A stretch of 64,000 nucleotides of DNA, from contig OZ020490.1 in assembly GCA_963971405.1 (NCBI GenBank), positions 24,453,464-24,517,463 on the forward strand. The letters are read 5' to 3'. Position numbers and translations under genes: made by a program. The notes under the pieces were generated by a model. The model did not search any database. It saw only the letters and a program-made list of their open reading frames with translations, and was not told where the DNA came from. Below, one piece after another: positions 43,884 to 54,577 of this stretch. The stretch comes from Psococerastis gibbosa. Its lineage: Eukaryota > Arthropoda > Insecta > Psocodea > Psocidae. Numbering within the stretch: position 1 is the first letter of the stretch; each line of letters opens with the position of its first letter.

Positions 43884-44959
43884 TAGATACATAAGTAACA
43901 TTTTGAACGAGGGGGGGGGCTGGTTTTAGGCTCAGAGGGTCATGAAATGAAAAGTTATGAAGAAATTTTCCGGAAGTCGAACATTGGTCGCCATCTCAAT
44001 GGATAGATGAATCTCCCTAAAATCCTGACTGTTACTATATATGGCATATAGTGTCAGGGTGGAGAACTTGGCCGGGTTCCTGTTTAAATAAACTAAACTC
44101 ATGCACGGGCTTGTACAGTGATAACTCTTTTGACCATTCTAAGTGCATTAATAGCCCGCGTGACCCGGGTCACTATTTTTTTCCAATTTTTTCCTATTTA
44201 TCAACAATTTTGCAATGCAATAATGTGTTATCACGCTCAAGCCTTTGCTTATTGAGCGATATTTACGAAGTGGCACTGCAAAAATCTCTCTATCTCTAAT
44301 GCAATCACGTACTGTACAATAATATAAATAATGTCCGCGTCCCGATTGGGTCAAGTGACTTTTAATTTGCTGCTAAAATAAGGCATTATCATGTAGACTA
44401 ATTTCTTTTTTAATTATGTATTATTATTTATTAATATTGTTATTATTAGACAATTATTATTAATTACCACTGGCATTTCTTCATTCATCCTTCCAACCAT
44501 TCCTTTATACCTGCTTTTAGCTCTCGCAGTTGTTAAATTGTTTCATTAGTGGAGAAAGTACTTTTAATATTATTAGTATGAGTAGCCTACTTTGCTTCAG
44601 AGTATACGTCCCGTAGGTACCCCAAAATTTGTTGATTTTACAGACTTCATATTTTTTATTAATTAAAAAACAAAGATATTAAAGATTTGGCTCAATTGAG
44701 TTACAAGTAGCAGACTGCTTCATGCATCATATATTAAGGTAGCCAATTTTAATTTTTTTGGACGGTGCCTTAAATTTTTCATAAAAATAACTAAGGCTGA
44801 AATTTCACGTAAAAATGATACCACGACAAAACCAAAAATTAATAATACCCTATTGTGTGATGCATACCAATATTTGAATAACTTGCTGATTAAATTTCGG
44901 GCTGCCAATTTCCTACAGGACGTACACTCTTGATGTCTTTCCATCTTAGCTATGAGTTA
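43884..44959. other. Unassigned AT-rich spacer
   Basis: A G-run at 43911-43919 and a short match to 32250-32330 are the only structure seen. Confidence 0.4.
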
Positions 44960-45447
44960 TATCAAACTTCTGTCTACTATCGAATATCGGCGGTCATCAT
45001 GGCAATTGCAATCATGATGACTATACTAGGGAATTGTAATGCAGTGGTTTCCCGTTGCCTTCTGCATCCTTGTGCTGTTGACTCTTCATTGAGTTCCTCC
45101 ACCTTCAGGGCCAGTTTCCCAACCCCAGAAGAAAAGAGTGTCCAGCTCAGCGTGTCTTCGCCTCGGAGACCTTAAGGCAATACTCTGAAGCCCAGGTACT
45201 TTAAAGAAGCTCTCTCACTACCCCCCAATAAATAAATAAATGAATATTGACTTTTTTGTTCTAATACTAAACGAACCTAGCGGAGTTAGGGCTCTAAAGC
45301 CCTCTCTTATACTCAACTAGGAAGACTCGGCACCGCCTACTTTACATGCCCTCCGAAGCATGGCCAGAAAATGTAGCAAGTGTGGGACTCGAACCAACAA
45401 CCCTTCGGGAGAAAGCAAGAGTCTGTACCACTACTCTACAAGTCCTG
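44960..45447 (-). mobile_element. LINE-related repeat R8 and family-1 SINE (minus)
   Basis: 44960-45180 matches 17590-17890. 45227-45447 is a full-length inverse family-1 SINE with GGACTCGAACCAACAACC. Both lie beyond the 3' end of paralogue C. Confidence 0.65.
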
Positions 45448-45545
45448 AATAGCACTTCAACAACTACAACCAATTTACTAATATATTGTATTGTATTTGG
45501 GGAAACTTCAACAAGGAATAGGATATTACTAAATAAGACGAAATT

Positions 45546-45745
45546 GAACTATTCAATGACCATTGGTTGAATTTTGTTGGGAAATAGAACAATTTGGCTG
45601 TTCGCTGCAATATTTTTGCCAATTACATAGTTATTAATAATATTATAAGACGTATTGAACTACTCAATGACCCACATTGGTTGAATTTTGTTGGGAAGTA
45701 AAACAGTTCGCTGAAATATTTTTGCCAATGACATAGTTGCTGTGG
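45546..45745. repeat. Tandem duplication covering the 3' end of paralogue C
   Basis: About 112-bp period: TTGGTTGAATTTTGTTGGGAA and AATATTTTTGCCAAT occur in both halves. The right copy is the end of exon 5 with its stop; the left copy lies in the 3' UTR and is diverged. Confidence 0.75.
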
Positions 45746-45862
45746 ACCTGCTCGAATGAACTGGAGACGCAGCCCATTGCAACGCCTTTGACAATGTACC
45801 TACTGTTCAAATTGTTTCCCTCAATAACTTCGTCCTCAAGCTCTGCGTTCAGGGATTCGTAC
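45664..45862 (-). CDS. Paralogue C exon 5
   Basis: Acceptor TGTTTTTAG; YESLNAELEDEVIEGNNLNS, MGCVSSSFEQVHSNYVIGKN, ISANCFTSQQNSTNVGH; TGA at 45664-45666. Confidence 0.82.
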
Positions 45863-48800
45863 CTAAAAACACAAATAATCCGTAATATGATAGAACTTAG
45901 TAATAAGAAAAACAATTAATCTGTGTGGGAAATTTCATCAGTGCCGTGTTGTATAGGTTTCATGTACTGCATACTCAAGATTAAAACCGATTCGATAATA
46001 CAATTAGTCAACAGGAGGGCTCAAATTTGGCGGGAAATCTGCATATGTAAGATAAAATCAGAGTGACACTGTCATTTCCATCCAGCGCTCACTTCTTCTG
46101 GGTCTTCAACACTTTGGTGGGCTTTGATCTCGTCAACAATACTCCTCGAGACATCTCGGTTTTGCACGACACTCGGTTTCTAATTTTAAATGTTACCTGA
46201 TAATGGATTGGACGACTGTGGGTACCAGACACTTATGGTCTCCGTTAGCGCATTTTCGTAGTAAGTTTTGGAACTCTCGCAGAGAAGCCAGCACCTTATT
46301 CTAAAACAAAGTCAATGTGAATATCATTTGACTATTCAAGTTTCCGTCATCAGCATCTCAGTTTCAATCAAAATTGTATGCATACACAGTCTAGAATCTA
46401 ACCGAAATTAGAGGATATGGAAAAAACTGGGCTTGGCGGGATTCGAACCCACAATCTACGCCTAACCGGGGCGTCGTCTTAACCGCTGTCACAAGCCCGG
46501 CAAGTCCAGTAAAATGCCAAATCCCCTACTTATGCTCTAATTGACATGATTCGTGTTGCTAGACAGGTTAGCACAACTACACAACTATCTAACCGAACAG
46601 GTCTGTGAGCTTACTTAATTGCATAAAGGCAATGCTTTATTCATTACATTGTAGTATTATATGGTATATATAACACTGACATTAAATTAACTTTGGTTGA
46701 AGAGGTAACCTCCTCGTTATAACCGAAATTTACTGGACTTGTCGGGGCTTGTGGTCCAGCGGTTAAGACGACGCCCCGGTTAGGCGTAGATCGTGGGTTC
46801 GAATCCCGCCAAGCCCAGTTTTTTCCATATCCTCTAATTTCAGTTATAACGAGGAGGTTACCTCTTCAACCAAAGTTAATTTAATGTCAGTGTTATACAG
46901 TATATACCATATAGTACTACAATGTAATAAAGCCTATAATCTAATTGAAAAGGCATTCACAGCCGGTTCTGATGATGAAACAGTAAAATCCTGTCAACCT
47001 GGTCCTTTAATCAGAAGTGAGTGGACTTGACAGGGAGCCAATCAGAAACTAGAATGACTTAATTGCTGCCTTCCCCTCCTCTCAAACCCGTAACCAGGGC
47101 TGCAGAAATATTTTATCTTTAGACCCGGTAGAATTGAACTTTCCAGAGGTGCGACATATCACAACATACTATACTACCGACTTATGCCATCTTGGACGTC
47201 TATAGTGCCACTGAAAATGTCGACCGCAGATGTTAACGAAACGTTAGGAAGTTCGCTTTCAGACTATGACCCATCAGTCCTGATTCAACTCAATATATTG
47301 CAGCACTATATGGTAGGCTATATACCTGTAATACCCCAGATAGTCATAGGTCGTAGGTTGGGATCCCACTAAGTTCAGTTTTTTCGAAATCCCCTAATTT
47401 CTGATTCAACTCCATCATCACCTACAGCCTAATTCTGAAATACTGTAAGTCCTGCTATTTGGCACTTCTGTGGCAAAGTGGTAGCGTGCTTGAACTTGTG
47501 CGAGTCTCTACACACCGTGCGGTCGGAGACGTATCGTAACTCGACACAAGTACCTATAAGGTTACTTAGTGAGGCGATTGAAGAGGTTAATCGGATACAT
47601 TCATTAAATTTTGTACCTTTTTTTAGAAAATATAAAAATATATGTTTAGGCAATTTACAGTTTACACAGGAATATGAAACATAAATTCTCAACTCATGTT
47701 CTATAGCTACGAATTTCATAAATCTCTACCTTGAAAAGGTCCAACTTCTTATTTAGGCTCTCATATTGTTTTTCATAGCTCAGCTGCGCCGATCGAATGC
47801 AGTTCTGCACATTGTACCATGTGTTTCTATAGGCTTGAATTAGGGAAAGCTCCCCACGTATTATGCAGTCATTAATGGAAGGAGCCCCGTTATTGGCCAT
47901 CCTTAAAGACAGATTCTCTGCGCTCGTCTGAAAATTACATGGCAAATAAGCAAATAGTTTTCGTGCAGTCAACCTAATTGATTCATACTAATACATAAAT
48001 AATAATGAGCTACAGTGAGTATCCTATACTGGGGCGTAAAGTTGGGGGGGGGGGCACGGTCCATCTTGCCCCCCCCCCCCCAGCCTCGAGCATTGTAAGA
48101 CGTGGTTCATGGAGTCCACCGGGCCCCTTTGCAGCAATATGAAAACAAGGCTTTGTCAGCTTTGTAAAATCTACAGCTATACGTTACTACTGTTAAAATG
48201 CGTAAAACCCTACTATTTTGTACTTATATTTTCAATTTCTTATCCTGCCTGATGACGTCATAAGGTCTACTTAGTTTTGCCCCTGCCATCATTCTAAAAC
48301 TTTACGCTTCTGCAGCCTGATCGGGGCGTTTATAATACCGGTATTTATTTAATCCACTGGTAAACAAGATAATTTTATAATGGAAAGTGCTATTCAAAAT
48401 TTGTTTGTTTACAGTTATAATCCCAGGGTATTTATTTGACCCCGGTATTATAAACGCCTCGATCAGACTGCTGATCCTATAAGCAAACCTCTAACGGTAG
48501 GTACTTCTATACAGGGACGCAACAACAGGGGGGGGGGGTACATTGCCCCCCTCCTGGATACCAATTGCCCCCCCTGGAAATCATTGCCATCCCACCACCC
48601 CCCCCCCCCCCCAAGAAAAAGCCTAAATTTTGAAATAGCATTAAAAAGGTGTGCGTCAATTGGACATAGACAAAGTGTTAGCGGAATTCATTAGTGCCAA
48701 TGAGTACCGACACACGGTTTTCGGCAATATCTATAGGTAAGGGTTAGTGTGATATAACTTCTTAATACAGCCTGTTTAAACATTCTACAGTATAGTATAA

Positions 48801-51800
48801 TTTGTGGTTTCTTGCCCCCCCCCCTCCTGGAAAGAGTCCGTTGTGGCGTCCCTGCTTCTATATCAGGGGTTCTCAAATGGCGACCCTCTTCCAGGCTGGG
48901 GGCCATGGGCGAGCCATGTGAAAAAATATGTTATTCCTTTTATGAAAATAATAACAAAATTCGAGGGAATTTTTTTTACTAAACAAACGTTGTTGATAGT
49001 TTGTTTTTTCTTCATTACATAAAACACCTTTTTATATAAATACATGCATTCAATGCCCCCCCCCCCCCCCCCCGCCCCACATACGAGAATATGGTATATA
49101 TTTTAGGGAGCCACCGAAAAATTGTCTTGAGAACCCCTGCTCTATATAATAGCCTACACGAAATTTCCCCCCACCTATCGGGAACCCCCACCTATCGGAA
49201 ACCCCCACCTATCGGAAACCCCCACCTAAACGGCGCAAATGCAAATATCCGCTAGGATCCCGCGTCTTAAAAATAAAAAAACCGAGAGGAAGGGAACACA
49301 AAAAAATTGTCGGAGTGGGATCAGAACCATCAAAAGCGACCTATTGGGTTTTGTTTATATCAAATATCAAGAACAACTAAAATAAATGTGAATTAAAAAA
49401 AAAAAAAAAAAAAAAAAAACCGTTGGAGTCGTTTTGTATTAATTGGAAGTCAAATATACTTTTTATATTAAATAAATAATTTCCTCGCCAATAAATTGTT
49501 ACATATATAAGAATAGTCAAACTACATCAACAAAATGTCAGTATCAAGCAGCGGCCTCAAATCCAAAGTGATGTACATTAGAGAAGTGAGGCTTATATTG
49601 ATTTTGGAGTTTCAAGGGTGTAAAACCCCTAAAAATTGATGTAACCCATAATCCATCTTTCATCGAGGAGTGAGTGTGCCCACAAATTTATGTCGTACCG
49701 ACCAACAGCAGTGCCGGGTTTGACCTTGTGGGGGCCCCTGAACTGGTCCGAACTGTGTTGGAGCCCTTACTCCTTACCTTTACTCGAATATCCCACTATC
49801 ATTTATAAAATAGAGACTCAGGATGCAAAATAGAATAGAATACAATCGATTAAGGCGATTAATCTTTAATGCCACGGCACGTTCCAATTTCCCGCCAAAT
49901 ATTTCGACAAGCTTCTTATTTGCTTTCGTTTGTTGTTTTTTTAATCTAGGCCTATTGCGATTTTGTGGCTTGTTGTGGGGGCTTCTTTTTTGTGGGGCCT
50001 CGTTTTTTGTGGGGGCCCTGGATCCATGGCACAAAAAAAAAAACTTTTATACCTGGGACCTGAAAACAAGACATAATTTATTGTTTCCTCGTAAATTGTA
50101 TTACCAGATTGCTATGTTGCTCAATGTATTCTACGACTTGATGGGCTTGTTCTTGTGAGAATAACGTGTACATTCTTAACATGTTATACATGTTCTTGAG
50201 CTGCACTTCTCCAGCACCTTTGTGCAGTTTATTGAAATCGGTATTGACTTTCCCTAGAGCTTGTTGAGGGGTCATGAAATCGTTGGCATTGTATTGGACA
50301 CTTAGCGCAGTTCCCACAATCTGCAATATCAAATCAAATACAAATATATAATATTATATTTTTTGTTTATGGAAACATACCTAGCCAACGCCCACCCTTA
50401 TCAGGTTACCCAATGTTATTATATTTAGTGGGTTAGCCATTTGGTGAAGCGCTGACCCAGTATCTCCTTGCTGTCTCTCGGAAGATGCTGTCCGTTTGGG
50501 TGATAAAAAATACACAAGAAACATTACAATTTACAATTAACATAGTCAAAAGCAAAATTACCAGCACCGGAACCACTTCCAAAAGCAAATATCGAACTAA
50601 AGAGGGTACCTACCTAATTGTAAGTACTTAAGTAAACGGTTAAATGCATACAGCATCCAAGTTAATGAAGAATTAGGAGGAACGGTGATAGGCCTACGTA
50701 CAGTAAACAGAATAACCTTACCAGCGGGCCTACTATGGGGATTATTATTCATCTTAACCTGAGATTACAAATGTAAACAAATCAATTTTGAATAGCACTC
50801 TCCAGTGTTAAATTAGGTACCTTGTTTACATATATTAATCCCAGGTTAAAATTAAAAATAATCACCATAGTAAGCCCGCTGTAGTTAAGCTATTAAAACT
50901 CCAGTGGGCCTACTATGGCGATCACTTTTAATCTTATCCTGGGATTATAATTAATGTAAACAAGGCACCTAATTTAACTAAGGAAAGTACTAATCAAAAT
51001 GGTTTTATTAACATTTTTAACCCCCGGAATAAGTTAATAGTAGGTTAAAAGATAAAAAAAAAATAAGGAAGCGGAAATTTTCTTTATTTAAGAGGATGTC
51101 GATTTTAGGAAATTGGCACACAATTAGTCACCAAAATCTGTTGTTATTATGTTGATTTTGATTTTTTATTACATTTATTAAGTAACTTATTACAGATGTA
51201 GTCTATTCAAGTTGTAGAAGTCGTACATCATACTTGTATTTTAAGGTATTTTTAATTTTAGGTAGGGTACGGGAGTTCTTTCAAGAAAGTTACTTGGGAC
51301 TAAACTAAAATTCCCCCAGTAATGTTCATGGAACAACTACAAGGCAAACAATTAAAAATACTCTATAACAAGGGTTCTCAAATGGTAAGCCATGGGTGAG
51401 CCATGCGAAAAAATAAGTTATTGCTTTTATGAAATATATAAGTTGAAAATAATGGCAAGCCTCGAGTTTCAATCAAGTGAATTTTTGACTAAATATAAAT
51501 ACATGCATTCAACACCACCATTTTTCTCGAGAACCCCTGCTCTATAATATGATGCATGAGTAGACCAAATTTTTAATAACTTGCCTTGTAAATTAAATAA
51601 CAAATAATAAGCGTCGGGTTTTGCGATGGGGTGCCAATTTTCTACGCTCCTCCTAATGACGTTTTAATCCCTTAAATACCTACGCCTACTAGACGCCTAC
51701 TCATACGTTTCCAAAACCTCAAAGACGCAGCACAAATGAGAGAGCACTGCCACAACACTCGGCAAAGAGACGCACTCCTACTACCAAAACTCAGCTTGGC

Positions 51801-52481
51801 AAAATGTAGCTACACATACCTGGCACCAAAAATATTTAAGCTGATCCCCGTAGACATAAAAAGTTGTACAAGGAAAACTTCTTTTATACACCTACTAAAC
51901 TTATGGCTTCACGAGAAAAAAACAGATTTAGAAAACTTACTATTCCATGTAGAACAATAAAAATATATTTTCATCAACATTTTTTTACTCAACTTAAAGA
52001 ACAAAACTTATTTTTCTATTAACTCTTTTCTAGCATATACACTTTTACATACGTAACACATACCTGCACACTGTCGTAACAAATCGGAGTTAAACTGAAA
52101 TGCTGTACCGGCCCTAGCACGTGGAAACACAGTTGGGCTGGTTATAGTTCCTTGTAAAGTATTGAATGCAATATAACTTAAGTATTTTAGCGTATTTAAA
52201 GTTAATATTAATTTTGTCATTTTATGTATACTTCTCTTGTTGGAAAAAAATTGAATAAATATATATTTGATTTGATTTGATTTGAATTACATTATAGTAA
52301 TCCAAGGAGCGTCCGCACTAAAACCCAGCTCAGAAAATCATATAGGCTAGTTACCAGTAAAATATTGAATTCGTTTTTTCATCGTCTAAATTAGGTAAAT
52401 AACATCTGCTGAAATAATGCAAAGAAATAACTCACCAGCAAAAAAGTTAATGTGATATTCACATCTGTTATAAAAGCCATT
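45664..52481 (-). CDS. Paralogue C: diverged secreted six-cysteine protein, 5 exons, about 253 aa
   Basis: Exons are 52481-52436, 50320-50105, 47927-47730, 46300-46197 and 45862-45664. Gene structure and phases (0,0,2 at the last three introns) match A and B, although the sequence is strongly diverged. Cysteines at about 108, 130, 170, 177, 219 and 241 again give C-x21-C, a middle pair, and C-x21-C; the middle pair is 6 residues apart because the Tyr/Pro insert is absent. Exon 1 encodes a hydrophobic start (MAFITDVNITLTF). As written, exon 1 ends in phase 1 while exon 2 needs phase 0; a run of seven T in exon 1 is one base too long for the expected frame. This is either a sequence error, another first exon, or a real frameshift. 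Function unknown. Confidence 0.78.
46197..46300 (-). CDS. Paralogue C exon 4 (short, no Pro insert)
   Basis: NKVLASLREFQNLLRKCANG, DHKCLVPTVVQSII; phase 2 donor AG|GTAACA. 104 bp compared with 215 bp in A and B. Confidence 0.8.
46402..46512 (-). mobile_element. tRNA-like unit, left member of inverted pair 2
   Basis: Inverse of the 46745-46817 unit with a 4-base deletion in the D-arm region (GCTGTCACAAGCCC). It is bounded by GGATATGGAAAAAACTGGGC, whose inverse bounds the partner. Confidence 0.7.
46634..46935. repeat. Palindrome surrounding the intact tRNA-like unit
   Basis: Left arm 46634-46725 and right arm 46840-46935 share TTAAATTAACTTTGGTTGAA, GAGGTAACCTCCTCGTTATA and inverses. The tRNA-like sequence is the loop. 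Confidence 0.75.
46745..46817 (+). mobile_element. Complete tRNA-like cloverleaf in a foldback element
   Basis: The acceptor stem GGGCTTG/CAAGCCC pairs fully; anticodon stem ACGCC/GGCGT has loop CCGGTTA; T-arm GTGGG-TTCGAAT-CCCGC. The anticodon would be GGT, but position 33 is C and 37 is T, unlike working tRNAs. Four related copies in inverted pairs show it is part of a mobile unit; a real tRNA gene is less likely. Confidence 0.65.
47469..47632 (+). mobile_element. tRNA-like SINE, family 2
   Basis: TGGCAAAGTGGTAGCGTGCT head, GTGCGGTCGGAGACG and GGTTAATCGGATACATTCAT body. In intron 3 of paralogue C. Confidence 0.7.
47730..47927 (-). CDS. Paralogue C exon 3 (C-x21-C)
   Basis: TSAENLSLRMANNGAPSIND then C108, YRNTWYNVQNC130 and LSYEKQYESLNKKLDLFK. 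Acceptor TTTTCAG, donor GTAGAG. Confidence 0.82.
48029..48472. mobile_element. Two adjoining MITEs: G/C-run element and M2
   Basis: 48029-48312 has ends GGGGCGTAAAGTT/AACTTTACGC with G and C runs inside. 48313-48472 is a clean M2 copy (CAGCCTGATCGGGGCGTTTA / inverse). Confidence 0.65.
48512..48854. mobile_element. hAT-type MITE with perfect 8-bp duplication
   Basis: Ends CAGGGACGCAACAAC/GTTGTGGCGTCCCTG; CTTCTATA at 48504-48511 and 48855-48862. Very long C runs inside. Confidence 0.82.
48864..49140. mobile_element. hAT MITE (CAGGGGTTCTCAA ends)
   Basis: TIRs CAGGGGTTCTCAA/TTGAGAACCCCTG are classic hAT. Flanks TTCTATAT (48856-48863) and CTCTATAT (49141-49148). It abuts the previous MITE; a relative is at 51369-51540. 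Confidence 0.82.
49141..50104. other. Paralogue C intron 2, mostly unassigned
   Basis: ACCCCCACCTATCGGAA repeats three times at about 49165-49225; a long A run lies at about 49397-49420. No gene seen. Confidence 0.45.
50105..50320 (-). CDS. Paralogue C exon 2
   Basis: Acceptor GATATTGCAG; IVGTALSVQYNANDFMTPQQ, helical KNMYNMLRMYTLFSQEQAHQ, VVEYIEQHSNL; donor GTAATA, phase 0. Confidence 0.8.
50724..51045. mobile_element. Two M2b MITEs
   Basis: 50724-50880 has ends AGCGGGCCTACTATGG and CCATAGTAAGCCCGCT. A second, truncated copy begins near 50902 (AGTGGGCCTACTATGGCGAT). Confidence 0.7.
51369..51540. mobile_element. hAT MITE, diverged
   Basis: AAGGGTTCTCAAATGG and CTCGAGAACCCCTG ends. Internal GTGAGCCATGCGAAAAAATA matches 48864-49140. 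Confidence 0.65.
51670..52285 (+). mobile_element. LINE 3' end with (TTGAT)n tail
   Basis: The plus frame reads IRFQNLKDAAQMREHCHNTR, LLLPKLSLAKCSYTYLAPKI and FKLIPVDIKSC to a stop at 51958, the C-terminus of a non-LTR RT. About 320 bp of 3' UTR ends in GATTTGATTTGATTTG. In intron 1 of paralogue C. Confidence 0.75.
52436..52481 (-). CDS. Paralogue C exon 1 (phase conflict)
   Basis: ATG at 52481-52479; donor GTGAGT after 52436. The 46 bp give phase 1, but exons 1 of A and B are phase 0. The T7 run is at about 52440-52446. Confidence 0.6.
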
Positions 52482-52581
52482 TTGGAATATCTTTGTTTAG
52501 TACGCAGCGAAACTTAGGATATTATCATAAATGCTGGCAGCACATGGTCATAAGGTCGTAAGGCGATGTTGACCATAACCC

Positions 52582-52596
52582 ATTTATATCTTTATC
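52582..52596 (-). promoter_or_regulatory. Candidate TATA box of paralogue C
   Basis: On the minus strand GATAAAGATATAAATGG lies about 100 bp above the ATG. This suits a start site near 52555 and a short 5' UTR. Confidence 0.4.
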
Positions 52597-52691
52597 AAAC
52601 TCCAATTTCCCAGTTATTGTAGGCTTATAGGCAAACAAATTAGTCATTATCTGTTCTTAATTTATCGCAATAAATAGTATTGCTTTCCTAT

Positions 52692-53319
52692 GGCGCCCAT
52701 TCCATCGACCGGCTAGGGCTATTTACAAAAACGGTGACGTGGTAGCAGACATTCAAGACATAGGCGGGGTTTCCACCTACCTCGCATTGCAGAATTGACG
52801 GAAATGTTTATTTTCCTCAATGCCATAGTTAAAATTGATCAATGATCATACAGTAAAATCACTAACAAACTAAAATTAAAAAATGGCGTCATGAGATATG
52901 TTAATTACAAACATTTTAATAGATTTCTATAATAAGAAAAATTCTAATTTCCGTCAATGTCATTTGCATTCTGCAATGCGAGGTCGGTGGAAACGCCACC
53001 TAAGTCTTGAATGTCTGCTACCACGTCACCGTTTTTGTAAATAGCCCTAGCCGGTCGGTGGAATGGGCAGTGGTGGCGCTAGAAATTTTTAGGCGGGGGG
53101 GGGGGCCATGGAGGGGCATGACTTCTATCTGGGGGGGGGGCAATGAAAAAACAAAACATTTTTCATTGGGAGTAGGTATACCGTTCACTAATTCTGCAAT
53201 TTAACAACATGTAAAATATCTCAAAAGTGGGGGGGGGCCGGAGGGGCCGGAGAAACTTTTGGGGGGGGGGGCAGGCCCCCTCGGGCTCCCCTGTAGCGCC
53301 GCCACTGGGAATGGGTGCC
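52692..53319. mobile_element. M3 foldback MITE split by a hAT MITE
   Basis: GGCGCCCATTCCATCGACCG at the left and TCGGTGGAATGGG...TGCC at the right. 53068-53307 is an inserted element; the M3 end resumes after it. Confidence 0.8.
53068..53307. mobile_element. hAT-type MITE inserted in M3
   Basis: Ends CAGTGGTGGCGCTA/TAGCGCCGCCACTG; perfect 8-bp duplication GGAATGGG at 53060-53067 and 53308-53315. Four long G runs. Confidence 0.85.
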
Positions 53320-53324
53320 TATTT

Positions 53325-53780
53325 ATAACATACGTAGTAGGAAAGCTTTGTGATGGTCAAAATTTTCGATTTCAAGATTTCAGTGGATGTAGGCCCCTAC
53401 GCGTTTTGAAATCCCCGGAAACAAAAAACGTAAACTTTACAAAACGTCTGTCTACCTGTTCATCGATTTGCGTGCAAACTACTGAACTTCGATGAAATTA
53501 TTTGACTTTAAACTGGACAGAATTGAACCTTCCAGATGTGCGGCATTTGACTACATACAATAGGATCGTAACTCTTCCCGAAATAAAATTCCGGTTACGG
53601 GCCCGCCGGCTGCTTCCCATTGATCAATTTAGTGCTTTGGTATAGGGATTTCGAGGCAACTGAAATTTAATCACAGGAAAAATATTAACAATTGTAATAT
53701 CATATCATTTATCTTGGTAGCTATATTTACTAATTTGTAAATAGGAAAGCATGTTCGAGTAAACTCGGATCGGTTCTTTT
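53325..53780 (+). mobile_element. Degraded M1 copy
   Basis: The start (TACGTAGTAGGAAAGCTTTG) and end (AGCATGTTCGAGTAAACTCG) are recognisable; the middle is lost or replaced. Confidence 0.55.
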
Positions 53781-53847
53781 ACTTTCTGCATAATAATAGG
53801 CTACCGTAAGTCTTTATTTCACATTTTTTCACGTTTCTTCACTTTTC

Positions 53848-54078
53848 AGGACAAGTAGAGTAGTGGTACGGACTCTGACTTTCACCCGAAAGGTTGTTGG
53901 TTCGAGTCCTACACTTCCTACATTTTCTGGCCATGCTTCGGAGGGCTTGTAAAGCAGGTGATCCCGGGCTTTCTTAGTTGAGTGCAAGAGAGGGCATTAT
54001 AGCCCTATTAACTCCGCTAGGTTGGCTTAGTAATAGAACCAAAAAAAGTCCTAATTTTATTTATTTATTTATTTATTT
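53848..54078 (+). mobile_element. tRNA-derived SINE, family 1
   Basis: Full-length with GGTTCGAGTCC and a (TTTA)n tail. Confidence 0.75.
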
Positions 54079-54269
54079 CACGTTTTTTCTCCAAAGCCGA
54101 ATTTCAAAATAAATATTCAATGTAGCGCTATAAAAAATATAATATAGGTATTAGAAGAAATATTTAGTTATAAATTTTGATAGTTCATGTCGGCCGCACA
54201 TATCATCCATTGAATTGTAGAGAAATATTTCTTTCAGTACCTATATTAGATATAATCTAATTACCTCCA

Positions 54270-54545
54270 TTTCGCTGAGAAGAACAAAATGGATGGGTCA
54301 CCTGATCAGACAAGAAGGACTCTTAAGCACCATAATAGAAGGCACAATCGAAGGCACCAATGCAAGAGGGCGACCAAGGAATGCGTACGCAGAAGACCTC
54401 TAGAAAGATATATGAGATGCGGAACCTACTTGTAACTCAAGAGAACGGCCCAAGACAGGGAGGAGTGGAGAAGATTTGTTGCAAACCAATCGCTAGATTG
54501 CAACTACAGAAGAAGATATATGTATTATTTATAGCTCAACAATAA
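54270..54545 (+). mobile_element. RTE-like LINE 3' fragment
   Basis: The plus frame reads RTKWMGHLIRQEGLLSTIIE and TNARGRPRNAYAEDL, then stops and frameshifts with DREEWRRFV. Terminal part of an APE-type LINE. Confidence 0.65.
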
Positions 54546-54577
54546 ATCGGAATCCCACTAAACGTTTCTTGTACTCA

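Noticed and set aside
46745-46817. A functional tRNA-Thr(GGT) gene
   Set aside because: C33 and T37 in the anticodon loop, and the presence of inverted mobile copies, argue against a working tRNA, although all stems pair.
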